IMG/VR virus record: IMGVR_UViG_3300037891_001110
Span: 1 to 38,802 of that record
Strand: one strand, 5' to 3'
DNA from: a virus
Length of the DNA stretch: 38,802 nt
In this document: positions 31,833 to 38,802 of the stretch, piece after piece
How positions within the stretch are numbered: position 1 is the stretch's first letter
How the letters are laid out: each line of letters opens with the position of its first letter
The notes under the pieces: generated by a model
Seen by the model: the letters and a program-made list of their open reading frames with translations, nothing else
Databases searched by the model: none
What the model was told of the DNA's origin: nothing
Made by a program: the position numbers and the translations under genes

Positions 31833-32461
31833 ATATATCTTATACTGTAACGGTTTATAATGAACTAGAAGAACTAAAAATTTTATTACCGCTGCTGCAA
31901 CAGAGCAAACAAAATGGTGATGAAATTATTATTGTACACACTTATAGACAAGAAAAAGATAAAGAAACAGATTTAGATAAAAATATACAATCGTTATGTA
32001 AAAATGTAGCAGATCAATATACTCGTTATCATTTTGATAAAAAGTTTGCAAATATGAAAAATTTCACCAATAGTCTTGCTACAAAAGATTATATTATTAA
32101 TTTTGATGCTGATGAATTTGCTTCTATAGAAACTATTAATATTTGGAAAGAAGCAATCAATCCTAATAATGATCTTTATCATTTGCCCCGCGTAAATACT
32201 GTGAAAGGCTATACTCTAGAAGATATTAAGAAATACAATTGGAATATTAATAATAACGGGTGGATTAACTGGCCAGATTATCAGCCTAGAATATATAAGA
32301 ATAATAGTAAAATTAAATGGATTGGTAATGTACATGAACAATTAACAGGGTTCGAAAATGCTGCTGCCTTGCCAGCCAACCCTAGATATGCTATAATACA
32401 TCATAAAGATATAGAAAAACAAAGATCCCAAAATGCACTTTATGAGAATATAACTAGATGA
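31829..32461 (+). CDS. GT2-type glycosyltransferase
   Basis: The 210-residue protein opens with SYTVTVYNELEELKILLPLL, the GT2 start. It carries the metal-binding triad at about residues 91-95 (NFDADEFASI), followed by WIGNVHEQLTG, a pattern seen in WaaE-like inverting glycosyltransferases. It lacks membrane segments. It is the first gene of a run in which each gene overlaps the next. A role in adding a sugar to a virion or cell-surface glycan follows from family and context; donor and acceptor are not determined. Confidence 0.85.
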   Translation: MNISYTVTVYNELEELKILLPLLQQSKQNGDEIIIVHTYRQEKDKETDLDKNIQSLCKNVADQYTRYHFDKKFANMKNFTNSLATKDYIINFDADEFASIETINIWKEAINPNNDLYHLPRVNTVKGYTLEDIKKYNWNINNNGWINWPDYQPRIYKNNSKIKWIGNVHEQLTGFENAAALPANPRYAIIHHKDIEKQRSQNALYENITR

Positions 32462-33216
32462 ACTTATCTACAGTATTATTGTATTCAACTATCGATCATA
32501 GATGGCTCGATGAATGTTTAGCTGCTGCCTGTCAAGTATCTGACGAAGTAATTGTTACTACTTGTGAAAGATTTTGGAATGGAGACTTTGAAAACGAACA
32601 ATTAATCTTAGACAGTATAGATATTTGTAAGAAATATGATAATGTAAAATATATTACTTTCCCTTGGGAACCAGATCATCCAGCTTTCTTTTTTGAAGTA
32701 CAATGCCGTACCGCAGGAGTGATGACAACAAGCGCAAATACAGACCATATTTTGTTTTTAGATACGGATGAAATTATAGAACCTGAAAAGTTTCAACAGT
32801 GGATTAATACAGAAGAATATAAACAGTATGACTCTATGGCAATGGGAAATTATTGGTATTTTAGAGACAGAAATATTAGAGCTAAAAATTTTGAGGATAG
32901 TCCGGTTTTAGTTAAAAAAGATTTAATATATCTTAATGGTCAAATCATTATAGACATACATCCTTGTGGCAGAGATCAGTATCATTCATATCTTAATTGT
33001 AAGAAAAAAAGTATGATATTAGATCCAAATGGCAAACCTATGGTACATCATTATAGCTGGGTTAGAACTAAAGATGAAATGATACAAAAAGTTAAATCGT
33101 GGGGACATAATAAAGATAGGGATTGGCTTAGTTTAATAGAAGAAGAATTTAGTAGACCATTTAATGGCAAGTGTTTTGTTCATGACTGGGAATTTGAGGT
33201 ATTGAATGATGTTTAA
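32458..33216 (+). CDS. Glycosyltransferase with DTDE metal site
   Basis: The 252-residue protein has a GT-A fold pattern. VLLYSTIDHRWLDECLAAA and DEVIVTTCERFW form the nucleotide half. ILFLDTDEIIEP (about 99-110) provides the DxD site. A PMVHHYSWVRTKDEMI histidine-containing segment closes the fold. It overlaps the upstream gene by 4 bases and the downstream methyltransferase by 11. Family resemblance is to GT2-like enzymes of phage and bacterial glycan clusters; specificity is unknown. Confidence 0.8.
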   Translation: MNLSTVLLYSTIDHRWLDECLAAACQVSDEVIVTTCERFWNGDFENEQLILDSIDICKKYDNVKYITFPWEPDHPAFFFEVQCRTAGVMTTSANTDHILFLDTDEIIEPEKFQQWINTEEYKQYDSMAMGNYWYFRDRNIRAKNFEDSPVLVKKDLIYLNGQIIIDIHPCGRDQYHSYLNCKKKSMILDPNGKPMVHHYSWVRTKDEMIQKVKSWGHNKDRDWLSLIEEEFSRPFNGKCFVHDWEFEVLNDV

Positions 33217-33754
33217 TATAACAGATATACAAAAAAAAGAAATTAATCTGTTGGATTTATCTACAGCAATACGGAATCTAGAATCTAGGGGCTACTTCTT
33301 ATTGGGTCCTGGGGAAGAACACTACTTGTTATTATCTTATATTAGTACTTTATATAATCAATCTCTCTTATATGATATAGGTACATATCGTGGATGTTCT
33401 GCTGTTGCTATGTCTTATAATTCTAATAACATAATTAAAAGTTTTGATATAGTAGATGTTAAAACTGTTAAAGATGAACCGTCAAATATTGAATGGATTA
33501 TTGGTAATTTTATGGAACAGCCAATAGAAGAGATTCATAGTTCTCCATTTATTATGTTGGACATAGATCATACAGGAGTAACTGAACAAAAGATATTAGA
33601 CTTTTTAATCGATAATAATTGGCATGGTAAATTATTACTAGATGATATTAATCTTAATCAATCTATGAAAGATTTTTGGAATGGTATCAGTTACGAAAAG
33701 CATGACCTCACAAATATAGGCCATTGGTCTGGGACAGGACTTGTTGTTTTATAA
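33206..33754 (+). CDS. Class I SAM-dependent methyltransferase-like protein
   Basis: The 182-residue protein shows the SAM-binding motif I (LLYDIGTYRGCSAVAMS, about residues 54-70). Further on are an acidic second strand (SFDIVDVK), FIMLDIDHTG and LLLDDINLN, whose aspartates match the metal or catalytic positions of Methyltransf_24-type O-methyltransferases. The start may be 33206 or the next codon, also ATG (33209). Within the glycan operon it probably methylates a sugar, but protein or small-molecule targets are possible. Confidence 0.75.
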   Translation: MMFNITDIQKKEINLLDLSTAIRNLESRGYFLLGPGEEHYLLLSYISTLYNQSLLYDIGTYRGCSAVAMSYNSNNIIKSFDIVDVKTVKDEPSNIEWIIGNFMEQPIEEIHSSPFIMLDIDHTGVTEQKILDFLIDNNWHGKLLLDDINLNQSMKDFWNGISYEKHDLTNIGHWSGTGLVVL

Positions 33755-34449
33755 TGGAAATATTCTACAGAATTAGTGACTCTGGGTACAATAAGATTAA
33801 ACCTGATTACATAAACAATGAAAACTGTTTGCGTAATTTTTCTCAACATTTCTCTTCTTGTAAAATAAACGTTATTGCAGATAATATCTCTGACGACACA
33901 TATAATATGATATGTAAATACATTGATTCATCTTATATTAACCGAGTTAGCGTTGGTCACGGTGCTGGTACTTTTAATTTAGCCTTAAATGAAGCATTAA
34001 AATTAGACAATAATGAGTATGTGTATTTTGTAGAAAATGATTACTTGCATTTACCTAATAGTTATAATGTTTTAAAAGAAGGTTTAGATTTTGGTGTTCC
34101 ATATGTCTCTTTATATGATCATCCCGATAAGTATTTAGACCCTGGTATTGGAGGTAATCCATATTGTAAGGGTGGTGGAGAATATACTAGAGTCTATTTG
34201 ACCCATTCTACACATTGGAAAGTTACAAATTCTACAACTATGACTTTTGCATCAAGAGTAGAATATTTGAGAGAAGATGAAAAAATATTAAGGAAGTGGA
34301 CTTGTGATACTCATCCTAATGATTTTAAAATGTTTATAGATTTGAATGAACAAAAGGGCAGGAATATTATATCCTCTATACCTGCTTATGCTACTCACGG
34401 AGAAACACAATGGTTGTCTCCTTTAGTAAACTGGAGGAAGGGTGTTTAG
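33754..34449 (+). CDS. Glycosyltransferase-like protein
   Basis: ATG 33754 overlaps the previous stop by one base (TAATG); a longer frame from 33724 would lie inside the methyltransferase gene. The 231-residue product has GT-A features: VYFVENDYLHLPNSYNVL around residues 91-108, with ENDY in the place of DxD, and a glycine-rich loop (GIGGNPYCKGGGEY). It is similar in layout to the proteins at 1853 and 3625. The family is not certain. It overlaps the oxygenase gene by 8 bases. Confidence 0.6.
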   Translation: MEIFYRISDSGYNKIKPDYINNENCLRNFSQHFSSCKINVIADNISDDTYNMICKYIDSSYINRVSVGHGAGTFNLALNEALKLDNNEYVYFVENDYLHLPNSYNVLKEGLDFGVPYVSLYDHPDKYLDPGIGGNPYCKGGGEYTRVYLTHSTHWKVTNSTTMTFASRVEYLREDEKILRKWTCDTHPNDFKMFIDLNEQKGRNIISSIPAYATHGETQWLSPLVNWRKGV

Positions 34450-35080
34450 ATTTACTTATGATACCAATAAATTTAATTTTAGTGAAAAGTTATCTTCTAT
34501 TTTACAAGTAAATAATCTAGCACATATAACCAATGATATATCTGTATTAGACAGATCTCATGATCAGCTCACTAAACATCATCAACAATTCTATAAGTGG
34601 ATGAAACAATCTGAGTTCTTTTCTCTTTATAAGGCTTTTATACAGGAATATATAAGACCACTATATAATGATAAAATTGTAGTACAAAAATATCCTACAT
34701 TCAGAATATGTTATCCTAATAACGTAGCTATAGGCGAATATCATAAAGATAAAAATTATAGAGATGCTAATTGGGCACTACAAGTCAAAGAACTAAATTT
34801 CTTTTTACCCTTTACAAATGCTTTCGATAGCAATACTATATGGGTAGAGTCAAAAGAAGATAAAAAAGATTTTACGGCTATGCATTGCAAATATGGGGAA
34901 TGTATACGCTGGGATGCTTCTAATTTAACTCATGGGAATATGATTAATCAAACAGGCCAAAGTCGTGTCAGTGTTGACTTTAGGGTTATAGAATATGATA
35001 ATTATATACCTAGCGAAACAGGATCTATAAATCAGAATATGAAATTTAAATTAGGAGATTATTACAAATTATATGATTAG
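34442..35080 (+). CDS. 2-oxoglutarate/Fe(II)-dependent oxygenase-like protein
   Basis: A GTG start at 34442 is supported by GGAGGA just upstream. The 212-residue protein has the jelly-roll oxygenase pattern. EYHKDKNY carries the HxD iron ligands (H101, D103). LTHGNMINQTGQSRVSVDFRV holds the distal iron histidine (H164) and the arginine that binds 2-oxoglutarate (R175). The spacing is as in phytanoyl-CoA-type and StrG-like hydroxylases. Inside a sugar operon it may hydroxylate a sugar or a glycan-carrying protein; this is inference. It overlaps both neighbours by 8 bases. Confidence 0.78.
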   Translation: MFRFTYDTNKFNFSEKLSSILQVNNLAHITNDISVLDRSHDQLTKHHQQFYKWMKQSEFFSLYKAFIQEYIRPLYNDKIVVQKYPTFRICYPNNVAIGEYHKDKNYRDANWALQVKELNFFLPFTNAFDSNTIWVESKEDKKDFTAMHCKYGECIRWDASNLTHGNMINQTGQSRVSVDFRVIEYDNYIPSETGSINQNMKFKLGDYYKLYD

Positions 35081-35861
35081 TGTTATTATTCCAACCCTGA
35101 ATACTCCAGAAGCTCTAGATCTATGCCTACACTCTGCCATAGAGGGACAGAGTCAACTAAATGAAATAGTAGTAGTTGTAGATGGGCATTTTGATATTAA
35201 TAAAAAGGTATTAGAAAAATATTCTAGTCAAATACATTCATTAATTTTAGATAATAATGTAGGCACTTCCAAGGCAGCAAATTTTGGAATATATACAGCA
35301 CAATATAATAATATTTTAATTGTAAATGATGATAATGTGTTTCCTAAAGATTGGGATACAATATTATCAAAGATAGATATAAGCAACGCTGTGGTTGCAC
35401 CCAATCAAATAGAACCATATAATAGCATATTCCCTCAGTTTCATATACATGATTTGGGAAGAACAATTGAAGATTTTAGTCTAGAAAAATTTTGGGAGTA
35501 TGAACTAACTTTACGTCAGGACTTAATCGAAGACACAGGATCTACATATCCTATATATATTGATAAATTTAATTTTTTAAGATGTGGAGGCTTTGATAGT
35601 GATTATCCTGGTTTACCAGGCATGGTAGCAGATTGGGAGCTTTTTATGAAATGTGAAATGAACGGATTAAAAATGCTTAGAAGTTATCAGCTATACTTTT
35701 ATCATTTTGTTTCAATAACTCATAAAACCCCTGAGAAAATCGCTAAATCACGACAAGATGAAGAAAATTGTCACTTGTTTTTCAAACATAAATGGGGTCA
35801 GTTTGCACAACACAATTCAGAAAACAATTCTAAGTTATTAATAAGGAAAGAAAATGCCTAA
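35073..35861 (+). CDS. GT2 glycosyltransferase
   Basis: The 262-residue protein is a classical family 2 enzyme. The start is ISVIIPTLNTPEALDLCL. NNVGTSKAANFGI, the GT2 loop before the metal site, follows. NILIVNDDNVFPKDW gives the DxD near residues 89-92, and GMVADWELFMKCEMNG the acceptor-side ED-like pair. It has no membrane helix. The ATG at 35073 lies inside the end of the oxygenase gene (8-base overlap). It forms part of the deoxysugar operon and probably transfers one residue of the glycan. Confidence 0.88.
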   Translation: MISVIIPTLNTPEALDLCLHSAIEGQSQLNEIVVVVDGHFDINKKVLEKYSSQIHSLILDNNVGTSKAANFGIYTAQYNNILIVNDDNVFPKDWDTILSKIDISNAVVAPNQIEPYNSIFPQFHIHDLGRTIEDFSLEKFWEYELTLRQDLIEDTGSTYPIYIDKFNFLRCGGFDSDYPGLPGMVADWELFMKCEMNGLKMLRSYQLYFYHFVSITHKTPEKIAKSRQDEENCHLFFKHKWGQFAQHNSENNSKLLIRKENA

Positions 35862-36858
35862 ATCAATTTTAGTTACAGGAGCAGCAGGTTTTCTAGGTTC
35901 TCATTTTGTAGAAGAACTATTAGTCAATACGGATTGGAATATTATATGTCTATGTAGATTAACCTATGTGGGTGATTTGGAAAGATTATTAGAAAGTTTA
36001 CATGTTAGAGAACATGCAGATAGAATTAAATTAATTTATCATGATTTAAAATTTGAGATTCCTCCTTATATGGAAGAATCTATTGGCAATGTAGACTATA
36101 TTGTACACATCGCGGCCAATAGCCATGTAGATCGTAGTATTATACACCCTAAACAATTCTTTGAAGATAACGTAATGGGTACAGTTAATTTACTAGAATG
36201 GTATAGAAAAACCAATCCTAGTGCTTTATTCATCAACTATCTAACAGATGAAGTGTTCGGTCCTGCTCCAGATAATTACGATTTCAAAGAAGATGACAGA
36301 TGGAGGCCAAGTAATCCATATAGCGCAAGTAAAGCTGGACAAGGTGCAGCTGGTATTGCTTATTGGAACACATATAATCTGCCTATTATCAGTACCTACA
36401 CAATGAATTTATATGGGGCTAGACAACATAAAGAAAAGCTAGTAGCTAAAGCTATTGGTAAAATACATAATGATGAGATCATACCTATTCATGCTAAAAT
36501 GGATGGTGATAAAGTTTTGTATGTAGGACAACGACATTGGTTACATGCTCGTAATGCAGCTAATGCTACGTTGTTTTTACTAAAACATGGTAAGCCGGGA
36601 GCCCATTATAATGTTGTTGGAGATACAGAACAACACAATGATGATCTAGTCAAAGCTATTGCTGTACTTATGGGTAAAGAAGCACGATTGCAATATGTAG
36701 ATTGCGACAAGGCTAGACCCGGACATGATAAAAGATATAGTTTAGATGGTTCTAAACTTAGAAATATGGGTTGGCAACAGCCTATTGACTTTCAAACTTC
36801 TTTACAAACTACAATTGAATGGATGTTAAATGATAAATCTAAAAAATATAGTTTCTAA
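35854..36858 (+). CDS. rmlB: dTDP-glucose 4,6-dehydratase
   Basis: This extended SDR enzyme makes dTDP-4-keto-6-deoxyglucose, the entry step to dTDP-rhamnose and other deoxysugars. The 334 residues include the NAD-binding GAAGFLGS (9-16), the family catalytic triad region LTDEVFG (Thr131, Asp132, Glu133), Tyr156 and Lys160 in YSASK, and the RmlB signature RPGHDKRYSLD near the C-terminus. Length is close to bacterial RmlB. Neither rmlA nor rmlD is seen in the window; they may lie beyond it or be supplied by the host. It has a GGAAAG ribosome site and an 8-base overlap upstream. Confidence 0.92.
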   Translation: MPKSILVTGAAGFLGSHFVEELLVNTDWNIICLCRLTYVGDLERLLESLHVREHADRIKLIYHDLKFEIPPYMEESIGNVDYIVHIAANSHVDRSIIHPKQFFEDNVMGTVNLLEWYRKTNPSALFINYLTDEVFGPAPDNYDFKEDDRWRPSNPYSASKAGQGAAGIAYWNTYNLPIISTYTMNLYGARQHKEKLVAKAIGKIHNDEIIPIHAKMDGDKVLYVGQRHWLHARNAANATLFLLKHGKPGAHYNVVGDTEQHNDDLVKAIAVLMGKEARLQYVDCDKARPGHDKRYSLDGSKLRNMGWQQPIDFQTSLQTTIEWMLNDKSKKYSF

Positions 36859-37753
36859 ATCTTTATTAGCACTAGTAGATACAATAGATGATGGTCGTAG
36901 CATAAACCGTGCTTGGGAATTTGCAAAATATAATAGTGCTTGGATAGAAGAATTTGATACTATAGTTTATAGTGTCAATGGAGACAAAGAATGGGTTGAT
37001 CGTTTCCAGGAAGATATAGATAATATTTTAAGAAAACCAACAGTTGAAATTCTGTATAGTGAAAATCTAGGTCATACTTTTGGCACTTTCGATAATGATA
37101 GAAAGATTTTTGATTACAGCAAAGACAAAGACTATGAATACATTTGGAAACTATCTAATGATGTTATAGCAAATGAGAGTATTTTTGATGTAGAAATAGA
37201 TGAATCTAAAGATTTTTTCTATGTAAATAATATCGGCTATACTGCTTTGGCAGATACAACCAAAAAACAATTAATAGCAAACATAAAAGATCAGTCATAC
37301 TTTTATCCCCAAACTAACTATTACATTATTAAAAATAAAATTAAAAATTGGTTTCCATCATATGAAGAAGCAATTAGTCTAAGAGACCAATTCGAAGAAA
37401 AGCAAAAAGACAATCCAAAAATAACTCCTTGGGCAGCTATAGAGAATTGTGACTGTGAGCACATGCTTGCCAAAACCATTAAAGAAAATAACCTACAATC
37501 ATATCATTTATTGTCAGATATTGAAACTGAAAATATAGTTAATTTTGTTCATCAATATAAGGTTGGTGATGGTAGCCATAAAAATGTTCTTTATGAAAAT
37601 CTTGGTGGCTTATGTCACTATCATGTTGTTAATCATCCTGTAGCAAATATATTACCTAGTCTACAAACTTTTATAAGTGAAGAAGAATACGTCGAACGAA
37701 AAAAAGAAAACGGAAAGACAAATGATAAGCTTATACTCGACAATAATACCTAA
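36830..37753 (+). CDS. Glycosyltransferase-like protein of the glycan operon
   Basis: The 307-residue protein has a GT-A-like N-terminal half. ALVDTIDDGRSINRAWEFA opens it, then VEILYSENLGHTFGTF. Near residues 103-115 is YIWKLSNDVIANE, where NDV takes the place of the DxD motif. The C-terminal half has no known motif. It overlaps rmlB by 29 bases and rmlC by 32, so it is certainly co-translated with the dTDP-sugar genes. Family assignment is moderate; the exact reaction is unknown. Confidence 0.55.
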   Translation: MINLKNIVSKSLLALVDTIDDGRSINRAWEFAKYNSAWIEEFDTIVYSVNGDKEWVDRFQEDIDNILRKPTVEILYSENLGHTFGTFDNDRKIFDYSKDKDYEYIWKLSNDVIANESIFDVEIDESKDFFYVNNIGYTALADTTKKQLIANIKDQSYFYPQTNYYIIKNKIKNWFPSYEEAISLRDQFEEKQKDNPKITPWAAIENCDCEHMLAKTIKENNLQSYHLLSDIETENIVNFVHQYKVGDGSHKNVLYENLGGLCHYHVVNHPVANILPSLQTFISEEEYVERKKENGKTNDKLILDNNT

Positions 37754-38213
37754 TTGTGTGTGGATTGAACCAGACAAATTTGAAGACAAAAGAGGTGTGT
37801 TTTCTGAGACCTTTAAAAGCTCATCTCTACCTCACTTTAAACCTGTCCAAACAAACTATAGTTTTTCTAAAAAAGGCGTGTTACGAGGCGTACACAGAAC
37901 TCCTTATGCCAAATTAGTCACTTGTGTCAAAGGTAATGTCTATGATGTTTGTGTGGATTTAAGACCAGATAGTCCAACTTATAACTTTTATTTTGGCTTG
38001 GTTTTACATGAGACTGTACTTAATAGTCTATATATTCCTCCATACTGTGGACATGCTTTTATAGCTATGACAGATTCTGTGCTGGTTTATCAACAGGATC
38101 ACGAATATGACAAAACTATGGATGAAGCATATTGTTATGGTGACTATGATATAAACTGGCCAATTCCTCCTACAATCGTTTCTGATAAAGATCAAAACTG
38201 CTGTGACCGATAA
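37722..38213 (+). CDS. rmlC: dTDP-4-dehydrorhamnose 3,5-epimerase-like protein
   Basis: ATG 37722 is preferred: GGAAAG lies upstream and the protein then begins at the usual RmlC position; a GTG at 37677 would add an unrelated lysine-rich tail. The 163-residue cupin has FEDKRGVFSETF, NYSFSKKGVLRGVHR with the catalytic His58, LVTCVKGNVYDVCVDLRPDS, and PPYCGHAFIAM, all in family order. It is shorter than the usual 180 or so residues and RGVHR replaces RGLHYQ. An epimerase acting on the RmlB product is likely, though a relative with single (3- or 5-) epimerase action is possible. Confidence 0.85.
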   Translation: MISLYSTIIPNCVWIEPDKFEDKRGVFSETFKSSSLPHFKPVQTNYSFSKKGVLRGVHRTPYAKLVTCVKGNVYDVCVDLRPDSPTYNFYFGLVLHETVLNSLYIPPYCGHAFIAMTDSVLVYQQDHEYDKTMDEAYCYGDYDINWPIPPTIVSDKDQNCCDR

Positions 38214-38802
38214 TATAAAATTACCTAAAGATTTTAATTGGCAGCATTATCTGGCTGTCAATAAAGATTTGCAAAAAGATGGAGTCACAGATGAAACAGC
38301 CGCTATTGAACATTGGCTTAAATTTGGTCATCAAGAAGATAGAGAATATTGTCCCCAAAAAGACACTTTCTCATTAGTAGTAGCTTGCAAAAATAGAACA
38401 GAGAATTTAGTTAAAACTTTACCATCTTGGTTATGCATAGATAAAATTACAGAATATATTGTGGTTGATTATGATTCTGATGAACCTATATCAGAAAATG
38501 CTTCTTTTAAATCTTGGAAACACAATGCTCAAATTGAAATTGTTAGAGTTACGGGTAAAGAAAAATTTAATTTAGGTCAAGCATATAATCTTGCTATAGA
38601 TTGTTGTAATAATAATAATATTATTAAAATAGACGCTGATCATGCGTGTATAGATCCTAGCTTTTTAGACTACTTTACAGAGCCACATTTACAAACCCTC
38701 TTTATTCATGCAGATCATGCTTTTAGCGACAAAGGACTATCTGGATTTTGTATGTTTCCAAGATCAAAAAACGTATACTATAGAGAAGATTTGAATGGTC
38801 GG
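38203..38802 (+). CDS. Glycosyltransferase with viral WxxYL-type leader domain, 3-prime truncated
   Basis: The frame is open from GTG 38203 (11-base overlap with rmlC) to the window end, 200 codons, so the gene is cut. The first 45 residues carry FNWQHYLAVNKDL ... HWLKFGHQEDREY, a module I recall before glycosyltransferases of marine viruses. A GT2-type domain follows (FSLVVACKNRTENL, then KFNLGQAYNLAIDCC and IIKIDADHACIDPSF with the DxD). No good ribosome site precedes the GTG, so the start is tentative; translation is probably coupled. It continues the glycan operon. Confidence 0.75.
   Translation, partial: MTDNIKLPKDFNWQHYLAVNKDLQKDGVTDETAAIEHWLKFGHQEDREYCPQKDTFSLVVACKNRTENLVKTLPSWLCIDKITEYIVVDYDSDEPISENASFKSWKHNAQIEIVRVTGKEKFNLGQAYNLAIDCCNNNNIIKIDADHACIDPSFLDYFTEPHLQTLFIHADHAFSDKGLSGFCMFPRSKNVYYREDLNGR

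Noticed and set aside
37677-37721. GTG start giving rmlC a lysine-rich extension
   Set aside because: The extension is out-of-frame translation of the upstream gene end; ATG 37722 has a better ribosome site and the normal family start.
1-38802. Minus-strand open frames of 60 to 130 codons
   Set aside because: All lie opposite strong + strand genes, with no ribosome sites or recognisable motifs; they are shadows of AT-rich coding sequence.
1-38802. tRNA or rRNA genes
   Set aside because: No cloverleaf pattern or rRNA-like sequence was noticed by eye in the few gaps; an automated tRNA search was not possible.

Overview
The window reads as a contiguous piece of a large tailed-phage genome (Caudoviricetes), most likely from an aquatic habitat. 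Every supportable gene is on the + strand. The DNA is AT-rich. Genes are packed with short or overlapping junctions, and enzymes are mixed with virion-type repeat and fibre proteins. I see no rRNA, tRNA, integrase, transposase, terminase, portal or recognisable major capsid protein. Host and lineage therefore cannot be fixed from this stretch, and the phage assignment is an inference from gene style.

Layout. (1) 1-4.3 kb: a thioredoxin with a hidden signal peptide upstream of its first ATG, a small membrane protein, an actin-like ATPase, and a block with a cytidylyltransferase of the glycerol-phosphate type, a HAD phosphatase and two glycosyltransferase-like proteins. (2) 4.3-6.4 kb: an HNH nuclease, a secreted chymotrypsin-fold protease and a subtilisin-fold protease. 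(3) 6.4-11 kb: behind a good sigma70-type promoter, small proteins plus a macro domain, a nucleoside deoxyribosyltransferase-like protein, a SET domain, GMP reductase and a GT4 glycosyltransferase. (4) 11-16.2 kb: two small phage-type conserved proteins, a soluble PAP2 phosphatase, a sigma-like protein, a ClpP-fold protease, a DeoC-fold protein lacking the catalytic lysines, and a probable abundant virion protein closed by a clear intrinsic terminator. (5) 16.2-18.6 kb: five or six small, mostly membrane-anchored proteins, one carrying a ComEA-type helix-hairpin-helix. (6) 18.6-31.8 kb: a papain-fold peptidase, a short fibre-like protein, a 2064-residue giant fibre with about a dozen 85-residue repeats and Ig-like domains, four small membrane or secreted proteins, a RgpF-like protein, a second papain-fold protein that has lost its catalytic Cys and Asn, and a beta-rich fibre-like protein. 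(7) 31.8-38.8 kb: a tightly overlapping glycan operon with several GT-A glycosyltransferases, a methyltransferase, a 2OG-Fe(II) oxygenase, RmlB, RmlC and a final glycosyltransferase cut by the window edge.

How it may work together (inference): region 7, with the scattered glycosyltransferases, would build and decorate a deoxysugar glycan on virion fibres or on the infected-cell surface. The fibre and papain-fold genes of region 6 would form an adhesion apparatus. A short motif, GTGTAT followed by A/T-rich sequence, recurs just after stop codons in most of the larger intergenic gaps. It is the best candidate for a phage-specific transcription signal, possibly read with the sigma-like protein at 12690-13277.
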